DNA of 64,000 nt from Ficedula albicollis. Its lineage: Eukaryota; Chordata; Aves; Passeriformes; Muscicapidae. Both the position numbers and the translations under genes were made by a program. The notes under the pieces were generated by a model. It had not been told where the DNA came from and did no database searches. It worked only from the letters and a program-made list of their open reading frames with translations. Of the stretch, positions 17,136-34,663 are shown one piece after another. The DNA lies in the NCBI RefSeq assembly GCF_000247815.1, contig NC_021677.1, forward strand, positions 64,032,038 through 64,096,037, written 5' to 3'. How positions within the stretch are numbered: position 1 is the first letter of the stretch; the number at the start of each line of letters is the position of its first letter.

Positions 17136-17883
17136 GGGCACAGGATTTTCATCCCACCCTGCCAGGACTGTGCCTGGGCTGGGACAGGTGTGGAAGGAGC
17201 AGTGTCAGGGGAGGGCCCTGCACTGAGCAAATTCTCTTTAATTCTTTGAAGTGTTTTGGCTCTTGTAGCCCAAGCAAATGTGCCTGTTAAAAATGTAGGG
17301 TCTGGCTCTCAGTATCATTAAAGATAAAGGCAAATAACTGCATTTCTTTCTTTCATCTTTGTCTCTGAAAGCGTCCTGTGCACCTCCTGGTGCTGTTAAT
17401 ATTCATATTTCTGTGCTCCCCTCTGATGTTTCACTAAGCACCAGCCCTTGGCAAAACAGAGCTGGAATAACTAAAAAAGAAAAAAAAAACAAAAAAACTG
17501 GCTCGTAATTCTTCTCCTGTGTTCCTGGTTCAGGTTTGGTAATTAGGCCCTGAAATTTGGTACAGTTCAGATTTTTTCATTGACCTTCTTAGGTTCTAGT
17601 CCTAAATCATGGCCCTGTATCCCAAATGGCTGAGAATGGCCTTGGGCTGGGAAATCCTGGGCCAGGCTGCTGCAGAGCTGCCCGGGCAGCCAAAGGAAAC
17701 CATTCCCAGGGAGCCCCCCCAGAGCAGCACCATCCCCTGGGGGTTTCTGTGCTTCTGCTTCATCTGCAGGGATGGATCCCCTGGGATCCCCCTCCCCCTG
17801 CTCCGCTGCACCCCCGTGTTACTGGATCCCACCTTTCCTGCAGTGCGGCCGCCTCTGCCTCCCCTCGCCTCACCAGTGGAAAA
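17136..17883. other. Single-copy sequence, no gene seen
   Basis: Contains an A-rich stretch at about 17474-17500. No exon or repeat family was recognised. Confidence 0.5.
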
Positions 17884-17950
17884 TGCAGAATGGTTTGGGT
17901 TGGAAGGGACCTTAAAGCTCATTCTGTTCCACCCCTTTTGTTCCACCCTC
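17884..17950 (-). mobile_element. CR1 3'-end fragment
   Basis: 'agaatggtttgggttggaag' followed by ggaccttaaagctcattctg is a clean antisense CR1 terminus, truncated after about 65 bases. Confidence 0.85.
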
Positions 17951-18885
17951 ATCCCGAGCTCCATTAGTTCCCCTTTTGTTTCTTCCTGCGTACCAGACTA
18001 AAAATTTCCAACAATTCAGAAGAAATCACTGTTATTTGATCCAGCACTTCTGACTGCGGCCTTTCAAGTGGAATCTCATCTGTCCTCATTGTTTATTCGG
18101 GTAGTTCATCATTGCCGTGCCAGAACATCCTTTTACTCCTTCAAAACTCACACTAATGGCTCTGCAGATTATTTTCCTTAATGATCTTTTCCTTTTGATT
18201 ACTTCAAGGTACCTAATGATGCACTAAAGCGAGATATGGGTATAAATAATGTCCTGTGAATAGCAGTGATGCCCTCAAATTCTGTTTGGGTTTTTAAACT
18301 CCTTTTGTTGGAACTCAGACACTTTATTCCAGAGTTTTCCTCTGATTAGCTCCCCCAGGTGATTGTGTCAGGAGCAGCCAGCAGGAATGTGGATCTTCCA
18401 GCCGCCCGAGCAAACAGTGGTTGTTGTGAGCCCGGGCCAATTTAAATATCATTTAATTGTGTCTCAATCCCCTCTGCCAGGCTCAGGACAGGGGGATCCC
18501 GAGGAGTGGCAAGGCTGGGATGGAGCACAGAGCTCGTTGTGCTCCCGTTATCTGTGGCAGGGAGCACAGCCTGAGCCGTGCTGACCTTTCCCAAGGCTGG
18601 GGAAATTCCCATAGGGAACCCCAGAGAGCTCTGTGCGCCAGGCAGGAGTGCTGGGACAGGCTAATGAAGGGGAGACTTGGATCAGTCACTGCCACAGAGC
18701 AGGAAACCGAAAATCAGTGAGCCAGGCACTGGGGTAATTCCAGCCATGGATTCCAGGCCCCGTGGGATGGGGCAGAGCCTGAGCTCTCCTGGCTGGGCAC
18801 TGGGCTGGGAACGGAGCTCCCTGTCCAGCATCCATTGATTTCTCTGCTCCTGCCTGTCCTGCTGAAATGAAGGGTCTGGTGTGGG
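17951..18885. other. Single-copy sequence, partly AT-rich
   Basis: 18020-18350 is low-GC, non-repetitive and rich in TAAT/ATTA-type motifs, the texture of a conserved non-coding element. No coding evidence. Confidence 0.4.
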
Positions 18886-19130
18886 CAATCCCAGAATCCC
18901 AGAATGGATTGGGTGGGAAAGGTCTTCAAATCCCCCCCAGAGCCCCCCTGCCACGGCAGGGACCCCTCCCACTGTCCCAGTGTCCAGCCTGGCCTTGGGC
19001 ACTGCCAGGGATCCAGGGGCAGCCACAGCTGCTCTGGCAATCCCAGCCCAGCCAGGAATTCCCAATTCCCAACATCCCACCCATCCCTGCCCTCTGGCAG
19101 TGCCCCATTCCCTGTGTCCTGTCCCCTGAT
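18886..19130 (-). mobile_element. CR1 3' region, fairly complete
   Basis: Starts 'cccagaatcccagaatggat' (antisense 3' end), passes the ccacggcaggg palindrome and 'ccagtgtccagcctggcctt', and continues to 'attccctgtgtcctgtcccc'. The same layout is seen at 42352-42600. Confidence 0.9.
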
Positions 19131-20401
19131 GAAGAAAAACACCAAAATCTGAACTATTTTAAAATATAAACAACTGCAGCTGATATAAATCCCAAAGGAA
19201 AAGCAGCCCCTGCCTGGATATCAATGTGTTCACTGCTGTGTCCAGCCAGTCCTTGAGCTGACCTTTCTTTAATTTCTTTAATTTGCTGGAATTCCTGCAG
19301 TTTGGATCATCCTGTCCTTGCCTATCCCATCAATATTCACACTGCTCCTGCCCAGCTAGACTTTGCAGAGTTTGGCAGAGGCTGGGAAGGTTTTCCCCAT
19401 GTTTGGTGTAACCATGTGGGATAGAGCCTTTTGCTGGATAAAGCAAAACCAAAGGTCACAGACTCGGAAATCTTCAAACTCTATTAATGATATTTTGGAG
19501 GTGCACATTCCTGTCTGCTCAGCACCTTTTGGTGGCACTGGTTTGGAAGGATCTCCTGATCTTCCCCCAGGCTCCCTTGAGCTCAACTATTTATCGAAAA
19601 GCAAAAGCAAGTGGTGCCTCTGTCAGGCTTTCCCAGTGAGGAATTAATTAAGAAAGCAAAGCACACCTACAGGGACCGGGGGCTGCATTCCCTGTCAGGA
19701 CTTTGGGATTAAAAAGAAGTGGAGCTATTAGTAACAGATTTATTTAGTATTACATCTTCCCCTCCAAATACTCCTTGGAAAGCCCATAAAGCCAGGCAGT
19801 CACTAATAGGCAATTTTAAGACAACTGGGTAAGTGGAGTGTGAAAGGCTGAAATGCCCAAAGGTCAGGTGCCTCTGAGATTTGATTCTTCCAGCCAGGAA
19901 AAGTTTAATGAGTGGTTTAATTATATGACAGATTAGAGCACTTTGGTTCAATGAATCCAAGGAAGTTAGAAATTGCTATTTTCGTGGGTAAATCATTTGA
20001 AAATAAGTCGAATTGTTAAAATAATTATTGACTACTTCAAAAGGTTTCCCTGGCACTCTGAGAGTGCAGCAGAAGCGAAATGGGAGCCGAAGCCTCATTG
20101 AGCTCCAAGCACTTAATTGGGATATGTTTTTGTGAGTTTGCTTTTCCCTCTGATAACGAGACCATGATGGATACAAACACGCTTAGGAGCTGAAGCTGCT
20201 GCCAGGATTAATTGCCAGTGATGGATCTGGCGCCCTGCTCCTGGCTGTGGCCGTGTCCCCGTTCCAGCTCACCTGGAGCTGGGGTCCTGCCCAGCCCCTG
20301 AAGGGCTCCTGGGCCCTGCTTGGAGCTGCTGGAGCTGGGATGGTTCTGGCTCCTGGCTGCTCCTGGGGGCCTCGAGGCAGAATTCAGATTCAAGGTCTTA
20401 G
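19131..20401. other. Single-copy sequence, AT-rich from 19620 to 20200
   Basis: No repeat, exon or RNA gene was recognised. The AT-rich part has even, non-repetitive texture. Confidence 0.45.
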
Positions 20402-20748
20402 TGCAAGCAATGCCCAACAATTAGGAAAATAGCTCTTTTGTGGGGTTCATCTTCGCTTGCAGACCTTACCTAGCTAGGAATGAGATCTTGGGATCGCAGC
20501 AGAGGTTCCAAAGATAGCTTATTTCTTCAAAGGGTTCCACTAGCAAAATCCAAATACATCCCATAGCAAGGGCTTTTCATAGGGCTTGGGAGGATTGAAA
20601 TCTAACCAGTAAAATTGCAAGTTAAAAACTATGCACTTACTTTAAGATTCTAGGTGAGAAAAGACCAATCATTTAGTAAAGCTAAAGACCAATAGAAATC
20701 CTAAAAGATAACAGGGGTTTCTGTAGGGGGTGGGGAACATTTCTCTAA
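20402..20748 (-). mobile_element. Possible solo LTR
   Basis: Read on the minus strand it starts TGTTAGAG and ends TTGCTTGCA. It has ATTGGTC motifs (inverted CCAAT type), a TATA-like CCTATGAAAAGCCC and an AAATAAGC downstream, in the order expected of a retroviral LTR. No clear target-site duplication was found and there is no second copy in the window. Inference only. Confidence 0.35.
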
Positions 20749-21049
20749 CATGAGTCATCCTAAGGAAAGGGTTTCTTACCTCAGGGTATGAGATCCCAGG
20801 GGCCCTTTTCAGGGGTAGCTGCATCACCCACACCTGCTCCCATCGCTGCCCCGTCCCAGCTCCGGTCACCCCTACGCTGTGCTGGCGGCAGGCAGGGGCT
20901 GGCACTGCTGCCTGCAGTGTCCCGGGAAAGGCAGGGACACCTGGAGGCGCTCCGAGCTCTGGCTGAGCCCGGCTTGGGTGAGGATGCTGCTCTCCATGGT
21001 GCTGATCCCCAACACCCGTGCGCCTTGAAATCTCCTAAACCTTCATCGC
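20749..21049. other. GC-rich spacer with a possible tiny exon
   Basis: 20918-20977 is a 60-base open segment between ctgcctgcag and gtgagg, but the polypyrimidine tract is weak. See the findings. Otherwise nothing was recognised. Confidence 0.3.
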
Positions 21050-21185
21050 CCGGAGCAGCTGTGGCTGCCCCTGCGTCCCTGGCAGTGCCCAAGGCCAGGC
21101 TGGACACTGGGGCTGGAGCAGCTGGGGCAGTGGGATGAGATGGGCTCTAAGGTCTCTCCCAGCCCAAACCAATCTGGAATTCTAA
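21050..21185 (+). mobile_element. CR1 3'-end fragment
   Basis: 'gagcagctgtggctgcccct', the ggctggacactggggc block, then 'aaggtctctcccagcccaaa' and 'ccaatctggaattct'. Confidence 0.9.
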
Positions 21186-21264
21186 AACTCTGAATAACCC
21201 AAATCGCCCCGCTGGGTCCCACTGCTGCAGTGCTTGTGGGGTTTTCTCAACCCTCCTGTGGCAA

Positions 21265-21545
21265 GATGCACATCTCCCTCATGGTAATGTTAATGACCTT
21301 TGAGATTTACATCAGATGGGAGGGAAATTTTCTTCACTGAAACAGTTGTCAAGCCCTGGCACAAACTGCCCAGGGCAGTGTTAAACATATTCAAGAAGGG
21401 CAGGGTTGTCATCCCTGGAAGTGTTCAAAAACCACATGGATGTGGCACTTGAGGACGTGGCTGAGTGCCGAGCATGGCGCTGGGTTGGTGATTGGACTGG
21501 ATGATCCTGGAGGTCTTTCCCAACCTAATAAATTCTGTGATTCTG
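21265..21545 (+). mobile_element. CR1 3' region, a different subfamily
   Basis: Has 'ttttcttcactgaaacagtt', 'gtcaagccctggcacaaact', 'aaaaaccacatggatgtggc', 'ggactggatgatcctggagg' and 'tctttcccaacctaataaat'. The palindromic ccatggcaggg block of the commoner copies is absent, so this is a distinct CR1 subfamily. Confidence 0.9.
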
Positions 21546-21584
21546 GCCCTGCACAACTCCCTGCCAGGAGGGGACAGCCGGGGA

Positions 21585-21835
21585 ACAGGGACAGGAGGAG
21601 AGGGAACGGCCTCAGGCTGGGCAGGGCAGGCTCAGGGGGAAGCAGCAGGAATTTCCCCACGGGAAGGGAGCTCGGGGGGTGGCAGTGCCCAGGGAGGGTT
21701 GCAGTGCCCATCCCTGGGGGTGTCACCTGGGGGTGGCACTCAGAGCTCTGGGCTGGGACAAGGGGGGGATTGGGCACAGCTGGGACTCCATGGGCTGGGG
21801 GGGCTTTTCCATCCCAGTGATTCTGGGGAGCTTGG
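21585..21835 (+). mobile_element. CR1 3' region, close match to the 49.2-kb copy
   Basis: 'gagggaacggcctcaggctg' through 'ggtggcactcagagctctgg' is nearly identical to 49205-49370. It ends 'ttttccatcccagtgattct'. Confidence 0.85.
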
Positions 21836-22904
21836 CCTGCACCATTGCCCTGGGTCTGGCAAGGAGCCCGTGTGGGATCCTGGATCGTGTTTTCTCGGTT
21901 TTTTCCCCTCAGAGCAGAAAGGGGGATCCCCAATGGCACCAGGGCTGTGGCCATGTGTAAATAACATTTAGGAGCTGCCGAGTTCCTCCCTCCCTGGGTG
22001 CCCGGCTGGAGTTGTAGCTGCTGAAGCATTTCCAGGAACAGTCTCCACAGGCGTATAAATAGCACTTAAATGAGTGTTTTCCTCCTGCTTAATAACACAG
22101 CTTTATTTTTAACTCCTTTCCCAGTCAGTGGCACGCAGCACAAGGAGAGCGATAGGAGGAGTGAGGAAAACATCCCAAAAGCTGCTGAAAGGCGGGGGAC
22201 GAGCCCAGCAGAGCCATCAGCAGCGGGGATTTTCACAGCCTCCCCCGGAGCCCAGGCAGAGCCAGTGCTGCTCTGTGGAGCCGTTTTCCCACCTGGAATC
22301 CTCCCTGGGGCGGGCAGGCACGGGGAGCTCCCTCTGACGCCTCCCTGGGGGCTCAGAGAGGGAACCAAAGCCCTTGGGCCGTGCAGAGCTCGCCGGGGCT
22401 GGCCGGAGATCCCCGCTGCTGCCTGCCTTGTTAATTAGCGGGGACGGGGGTGGTTAATGAACTGGGGCGTTTGCAGATGCCGCGAGTTACTTACAGCGGG
22501 CAAAGCCACAGCTCTCACCCTAAAGGCAGATAAAGCTCAACGTGTGAAATGAAACTTCTCTAGGACAGGATCACTTGGAGAATTCCATGTCTGGAACGAG
22601 CAGCAAGGACAGGAGTGATGGAAATACAGACTGGAACTGCTGGAGGTCACCCCACAAAAATGCCACCTTCGCCAGAGCAGGTCAGCCTGGCTTTGCTAGG
22701 CCGAGTCTGGAAGTCCCCAGGGATGGAGGTGGCCCCACCTCTGGGTGCCTCTTCCCCAAAATCCTGGCTAAAGCCTCCCAAATGGTGGCTCCTGCTCCCA
22801 GCCCTGCCAAGGAGGATTTGGCTTTGCAGCCACCCCTGCAGTGGTGCTGGGCTGTCCTTGGGCACACAGGCGACCCGTCCTCGTCCCCTGGGCAGCTGAT
22901 GAAC
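21836..22904. other. Single-copy sequence, GC-rich in the middle
   Basis: 22150-22440 has a raised CpG count. Several open frames exist but none has a recognisable domain or splice context. Confidence 0.45.
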
Positions 22905-22985
22905 CACAGAATCATGGAATCATTCAGGTTGGAAAAGACCTTTAATACCATCAAATCCAACCACTAAGCCAGCACTGCCCATCCT
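22905..22985 (-). mobile_element. CR1 3'-end fragment
   Basis: 'cagaatcatggaatcattca', 'ggttggaaaagacctttaat' and 'accatcaaatccaaccacta' form an antisense CR1 terminus of the subfamily that ends ggtcttttccaacct. Confidence 0.9.
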
Positions 22986-23226
22986 GGATCCTATTCCCTG
23001 TTGACAGCAAATAAGCTTTCCAACCCTGGCCAAGTACAAAGTGTAAAATCAGTGGTGTAAAATCTAGAAATATTTAATTTGTAATTTTTTTTTCACAAGC
23101 TGGATTTTTAAATGAATGAGTGTTTCTGGGCTGGGTGTTGGGTTCAGGAGTTCTGGGCTGGCTCTGATCACAGGACACACCCAGAAATTGAGCAGGGATT
23201 GTTTTGTAGGACCAGTGAATCAGAGC
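22986..23226. other. Short single-copy spacer with one 37-bp-type unit
   Basis: gagcagggattgttttgtag at 23190 resembles the two tandem units at 24372 and 24409 on the other side of the LTR-like element and poly-G. Confidence 0.6.
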
Positions 23227-24440
<1,214 letters not shown>

Positions 24441-25924
24441 TTCTGTGCTCTTGATTGCCACACAAACAAATCCTACACCACAAATTCAGGGGGCACATCC
24501 AACACACCCCTGTTTATAAAATAGCTGCTTTCTGCAGGGCAGATTAATTATGGATGGCGATTAATTGGAGCTGCTAACACGTAAACCATGAATATTTTAG
24601 TGCAAGTCCACCCACAGCCCTGGAAATCACATCCCCATTCCAGAGCCTGCATTTATCCAAATGTTGCTCCCGTTTTTGACTGGAAGCAACAACTCCTGAA
24701 TGCTGCAGTGATCACCCAGAGCTCTCAGCTCCTCCACATGAGTCAGCCCCGGGTTTGCATCACGGTGTTATCACCAAGGATCTCCTGATATGATTATAAA
24801 TCATGTGAAGCTCAGCCAGGGAATACTTTATAAATTTTTAATAGAGTTTTCTACTCAATGTTCATGTTTTGTAGTGCATGGAGGCAAATTATTTTAACTA
24901 ATTTATGCCAGAGTGCAGAGCTGCTGCTTGAATTGTTTTATCTCCATCACCTGGAGCTCAGCATGACAACAAAACACTTGCTACATGATTTTATGAACTT
25001 TGTGCCACATAAATACTGTGTGAAGATTGCCTGTAGTATGTGATTGTCTATTTTTCTATTTGAATTTCTATTTTATCCTGCTGATTGCCAAAGAAGACAA
25101 GATTTTCATAGAGCTTAATAATTTTATGTGGTTCTTTCAAGGCAGAAGTGAAATACCAGTTTTATATCTCACTGTGTGTGGCTGAAGGTCAAAGAAGCTT
25201 CAGAAAAGTGATTTGATTTTTTTTTTCCAAAATACAGTAGCCCAGTGATCAGGGTTTATGGGAATCATATTTGACACTTATTGAAACCTCATTTCTGTAT
25301 TCATAACTTTCTGATTTGGAATTCACTGGGAAGCTGGAGAGGTTTAATGCCCAGAGAGGGAAGGCTTTACTACCAATATCTGGAATTTATAACCTGGGAA
25401 GAGCCAGGCAGCTCAGCTCTGATGTCCATCCCAGGAGCTTCAGAGGCCTCCTGGGAAGATTGAAAGGCCAGGAAATGAAACAATGCCATAAAGTGCAAAA
25501 TCGGGATGGGGGAACAGGAAAATTCCAGATCAGAGCTGAGGGAATCAGGACTCGGGTGAGGATGGATTCTGGGAACCTGGAGCAGGAGATGCTGCTGGAA
25601 AGGGAACAGCAATGTCTGAGACATTCCATTCACCTCCCCTGAGAATTTTGCCTTTCTGCTGGCTCGGGAAGGAACAGGCGGGAGCAGGAATTGCCTGGGT
25701 GTGGAGGGGTCCGGGCTGAGCAGAGAGTTAATGAGAGGAGGGTTCTCCCCACAGAAACCAAGTGAATGCAGCAGAGCTGGAGGAAGGCGCACGGAACTCT
25801 GTTGGGAACAATCCCTGACTGTCCCAAACACTCCAGCAAGGTTTGTTCATCCCACTCAGCCAAAGCTCTCCTGCTGGGGGTGGAGAAATTGAGGGATAAA
25901 GGGTTCCAAGGTGCTATAGATGAA
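24441..25924. other. AT-rich single-copy sequence, no gene seen
   Basis: Long non-repetitive stretch of low GC. No exon, repeat family or RNA gene was recognised. Confidence 0.5.
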
Positions 25925-26615
25925 AACGAGATCAAGCCGAATTAAATGTGATTAGAATAAGCGATATTTATTTCGCGACCGAAACACGGTCCTCGATAGC
26001 CACAATCAAAAAGGACAATGCCGAGCCCGGGGTTGGCATCGGGTGAACACACAATGATTCGAACTCCATCGCTCCGAATCCCCAAATGTTCACAAAACAG
26101 CTTTGGTTAGTTTAGTTTTTATGCAGGTTTTCCTTGCCCGGAGCGGAGTTCTTTGTCTTCTCTTGTCGTTCAGCACATTCCTGTAGTTTTCTTTCACCGC
26201 GTTGGGCTGGACAAAACCATATTCTGGGAGGCGATGAATTGTGATGAGGACATGTCCTGGCTCTGGGAAGGCGGCACTGAGATGTATCCTGGCGATCTCC
26301 GTTTACGGGAAGCCGGGCATTCAGCTGTATTTTTTTCCACGGCGTTGATTATCTTAAATCAAGGGTGCTTATCGGGCCCTCGTAGCTTGGGTGCCTCCCT
26401 GGACAGGGCCATCTCCGCTGGGCTGGGTCTATTAAGTTGTTAATTTGAGCTATCCTCCTTTTGTTGGATGTTACAATGATAGAATCAAGCGATCTGTGTC
26501 TTTTCTGTCTGTGGTTTGGTTTTAGCTTTTTACTTTGCTCTTACAGATATTGCCTACTTTACACTACTATATAATTCTTACATGAATTACATTATATTCA
26601 TCCATTACAAAAGGT
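25925..26615 (-). mobile_element. LTR family C, minus-strand copy
   Basis: Its reverse complement matches 27265-27910 along its whole length, with indels. On the minus strand it shows CATAAAAAC (26116-26124, TATA-like) and AATAAA (25967-25972) before a shared AATTCGGCTTGATCTC end. No internal viral sequence adjoins it, so it is a probable solo LTR. Confidence 0.65.
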
Positions 26616-27264
26616 ACCTGGGGGGAATGTGGGAATTTCCAGAGGGACAGGGGGTATTCCCAAGGGGCTGCAGCCTGGGAAAATCAGATTTAGGGAAGTT
26701 CACAGGGGCAGGTTGGGGTCTAGATGAGGAATAACAATAATTTGGGTTCACATCACCCTGTCTGCTGAGACAGCCCTGAGAGCCTGGGCTGCTCCCTGGG
26801 GCACTTCCCGGGATGGGGACACCCGCTGCCCTGGGAATGCTGCTCCGGAGGGGACGGGGGTCTGTGATTGTCAGAATGACCTTTTGGCCGGGGTGGCCGT
26901 GCCGTGGATTCATGATTCCTGTTTAAAGGGAGCGGCCATTGACATCCCTTGCTTTGTGGGATTGTCGAGACCAACAGCTGGAGGGACAAACCAGAGCCGG
27001 GCTTGTTGGGAAGTGCAAAACTGCTGGGATGCGTGCGATTCCTGCAGAGAGAAGAGACAGCACTGAGCTCCATCTCCAGTGGGATGTGACCAGGAGAGGG
27101 TGGGTGGAATTCTCACGGAGTCACAGACGGGGAAGGACCTGAAGTCCCGTCTCGTCCCAACCCCGCCGTGAGCAGGACGCACCGCACGGAGCCGGGAGGA
27201 GGCTGGAGCAGCAAATCCCGGGGCTGCTGAAGGCTGGGAAGGCATTTGGGAGCAGAACACGAAG
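26616..27264. other. Spacer between two inverted LTRs, includes a CR1-like scrap
   Basis: GC-rich and CpG-rich sequence of about 650 bases. 27115-27185 (tcacggagtcacagacgggg, aaggacctgaagtccc) resembles an old antisense CR1 end. No gene was seen. Confidence 0.45.
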
Positions 27265-27910
27265 TGTAATATATGATATGATGTAATTCGTGTTAGTTTG
27301 TAAATTAATGTCGAATAAATAATGCTTGTATGAATAAAATAATAAAAACTCGGAAACCAAAAAGAAAAGCGCGGATGAAGCGACGCAGATTGCTTCATCG
27401 CCACATTGTGACCGCCAACAAAAGCTGAAAAACTCGGATTAACAAGTAAATAGACGTAGACCCAAAAAGAGATGGCTCTTTGGGGAACCTCCAGGAAGCA
27501 CCCAAGCGGTGAGCGCCCGACAAGTACCTTATCGATTAAGATAATCAGAGCCATCGGGACAGACACAGTTCAATGCCGGCTTCCCGTAAACCGAGATCTG
27601 CCCTCATCAGAATTCATCTCTCCCAGAATATAGTTTTGTCCAGCCCAAGAAAAACACGTGAATATGCGGAACAACGAAAGGAAAGAAGAGCTCTGCTCCG
27701 GGCTAGGAAAAACTGGAAAAAACTGGGCTGACCAAGGCGGTTTTGTGAAGACTGGGGGATCCGAAGCGGTAGAGTTCGGATCAGAGTGTGTTCACCCGGC
27801 CCCGATCCCGGGCTCGATGCTGTCCTTTTGATTGTGGCTATCTAAGGCCGTATTTCGGTCGTGAAATAAAAATCTTTCCTTTTGATTATTCTTAATTCGG
27901 CTTGATCTCT
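27265..27910 (+). mobile_element. LTR family C, plus-strand copy
   Basis: Inverted partner of 25925-26615. Starts TGTAATATATGATATG and carries AATAAA at 27865. The TATA-like motif of the other copy is not preserved here. Confidence 0.65.
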
Positions 27911-28285
27911 TTATTATTTATAACACAAAGGGAGAGTGAGTTCAGGGGTGTTTCAGGTGCTGGGGAGGATCAAACACAGTTTTGGGGTTGGTTTCACAGC
28001 CGGAGGGGCAGGTCAGGGGCAGCCGGGAGGGACAGGGGATGGCAGCGCTGCGCTCCGGTGTTAATTAGCCCGGCGTTAATCACCTGCCTTCCCTCGGGGC
28101 TCAGGGGCAAGGCAAGCAGCGCCCTCGGGAATATTGAATGGGAATTTCCACGGGCAGCCCTGCTGAGGGAAACACGGAGCGACGGAAGAGCTGCTTTAGA
28201 CTCAGCCTAAACTCTGCTCCTGTCAAGCCCTCCTAAAACACATCCCTAAAACACAGAAGGGTCTGAGCGGGGAGGGGAGGTGGGG
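27911..28285. other. Single-copy sequence, nothing recognised
   Basis: Mixed composition, becoming G-rich toward the poly-G run. Confidence 0.5.
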
Positions 28286-28305
28286 CTGCTGCTCCTGCTC
28301 CATCA
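28286..28305. repeat. Left remnant of a 34-bp minisatellite
   Basis: The sequence gctgctgctcctgctccatc matches the unit seen at 29809-29900 on the other side of poly-G run 6. Confidence 0.8.
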
Positions 28306-32934
<4,629 letters not shown>

Positions 32935-33185
32935 TGACTGATCCTGTGATTGATCCTGTGATTGATTCTGTGATTGATCCTGTGATTGATTCTGTGTGGC
33001 TCTGTGATTCTGTAATTCTGTGGTTCTGTGATTCCCTGTGATTCTGTGATTCCATAGTTCTGTAATTCTGTGATTCTGTCTCATTTTGTGGTTCTGTAAT
33101 TCCGTGATTCTGTGTGATTCTGTGACTCTGTGAATGATTCTGTGTGGTTCTGTGATTCTCTGATTCTGTGGTTCTGTGGAATTCT
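32935..33185 (+). repeat. Expanded CR1 3'-terminal repeat, (ATTCTGTG)-like
   Basis: About 250 bases of variants of gattctgtg, gatcctgtg, gttctgtg and aattctgtg. CR1 normally ends in only a few 8-bp repeats, so this tail has expanded into a minisatellite. Confidence 0.9.
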
Positions 33186-34089
33186 TTTCCATGCTGTTAC
33201 AAAGGCCCCAGAACCACGGCCACAGCCACGCTCACATTTTGGTTACTTCCCAGGCAGGACTTCTGCAGAAAAAGGGGAAATTTGGGTTTGGTCTCACACT
33301 AAGGGAAATTTAGGACATTATAGTTCATAATCCAGATTTAAAAAGGAAGTTGGCTTTGTTAGCACTGATTTAATCCAGGTTATTATCCAAGCACTTATCT
33401 GAGAAGAAAACCTTCCATGGCAAAGATTCGTGTTCCCAACTCTTTCAGCTGCAGAATAAGAAACATCTTTGTAGATTTTGTGGTTAAAGCCGATTAGATG
33501 AGATTTCATATTCCTGATTTATTTGTTTACATATTTATTTGCCTTTTAAACCTAAGGGTAAAAATCATGAGCAGATTTTAACTTCTTTCATCTCCAGGAG
33601 CAGTAATTTCATTTCAGACCTTGCTTATATAACACAAAGCAGTGAAATTGTGATTCCCTTTTCCATTTAAACAGCCTTCAATATTTCCTGCACGGAGTTC
33701 AACCCCTCAGTCCTGCGGCTCCACACGCAGCAATCAGTCAATAATGGAGCCAGAAGGAGTTTCAGCTTGAGTCCAGCCATAAACTTCCCTGAATTAATTC
33801 CTATTTTAATGAGAGAATGGCTTTTAAGACAAAAAGTCCAGTTTTGATTTTGGATTGCCGTCGACAATGGCCCTCGTGGGGTTTGAGGTGACAGATGTAT
33901 TAAAAATAAAAGGGAAGAAAGGAATTTTCCTCTTTTCCTCTCACAGCAAGCACTGCTCCTTTCCTCAGGCTGGGTTTCTTCCTACGGATGCCACAATATT
34001 CATCTCCCACTGAATGCTCTCCTCCTTGAAACTTCCCGTTTGTTTTGGATGTGAGAAAATCCCCCACCAGGCTGCAGATTGCCGAGTTC
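33186..34089. other. Single-copy, mostly AT-rich sequence
   Basis: No gene was recognised. Near 33992-34020 is aatattcatctcccactgaa (continuing tgctctc), which recurs with one change near 36886. Confidence 0.5.
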
Positions 34090-34215
34090 CCGGTTGGACC
34101 CTGGGCTTGGAGCACCTGGGACAGTGGGGGGTGTCCCTGCCGTGGCAGGGGTGGGATGGGCGGGATTTAAGGTCCTACCCCACCCCACCCAACCCAGTCA
34201 GGGGTTCCGGGATTT
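34090..34215 (+). mobile_element. CR1 3'-end fragment
   Basis: 'gttggaccctgggcttggag', 'gtccctgccgtggcaggggt' and 'gggatttaaggtcctacccc', ending in a corrupted terminus. Confidence 0.85.
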
Positions 34216-34508
34216 CCTCCCTCATCTCCCCCTGCGCCTCCCGCGCTCCAGGATCTGCAGCGCTGGGCTGGGCTCAGCGGTGGGGTTGCCCTGCCAGGGC
34301 AGGGGGTCACACCCAGGCCAGGCACCCCCGACCATTCCCCACCTCAGGAGTGCCCTCAGCCCCTGCTCTCACGCCAGGGATGTTTAATTAGCCCTTGCAA
34401 TTAACCTCACCTTTAGGTTTGCAGGTGCCCAGCTGGGGGCTGAGCTGTCCCCCCTGTCCTTTGTCACCTGCAGGCTCCAGCCACGTGGGGTTTGTTCCTT
34501 CCCGATGG
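34216..34508. other. Single-copy GC-rich spacer
   Basis: Nothing recognised. Confidence 0.5.
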
Positions 34509-34630
34509 GCAATAACCTGGGTTTAATTGACATCTGTAATAACCTGGGTTTAATTGATGTGTAATAAGCTGTGTTTGATTGAAATGTTTAATCACACGTG
34601 TTTAATTGAAATGTTTCATAACCTGGGCTG
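34509..34630. repeat. Degenerate tandem repeat, about 27-32 bp
   Basis: Four to five decayed units of aataacctgggtttaattga with varying spacers. Confidence 0.8.
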
Positions 34631-34663
34631 GAGGTCGGTGCTTTGGGTCTCTTTTAGTGATGC
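34631..34663. other. Short spacer
   Basis: No feature. Confidence 0.5.

Noticed and set aside
22070..22438. 122-codon plus-strand frame in GC-rich DNA
   Set aside because: No repeat origin, but no domain, poor splice context and low-complexity composition. Not strong enough to list as a gene.
25925..27910. Complete endogenous provirus between the family-C LTRs
   Set aside because: The LTRs are inverted, the spacer is only about 650 bases, and no gag, pol or env-like frame was seen.
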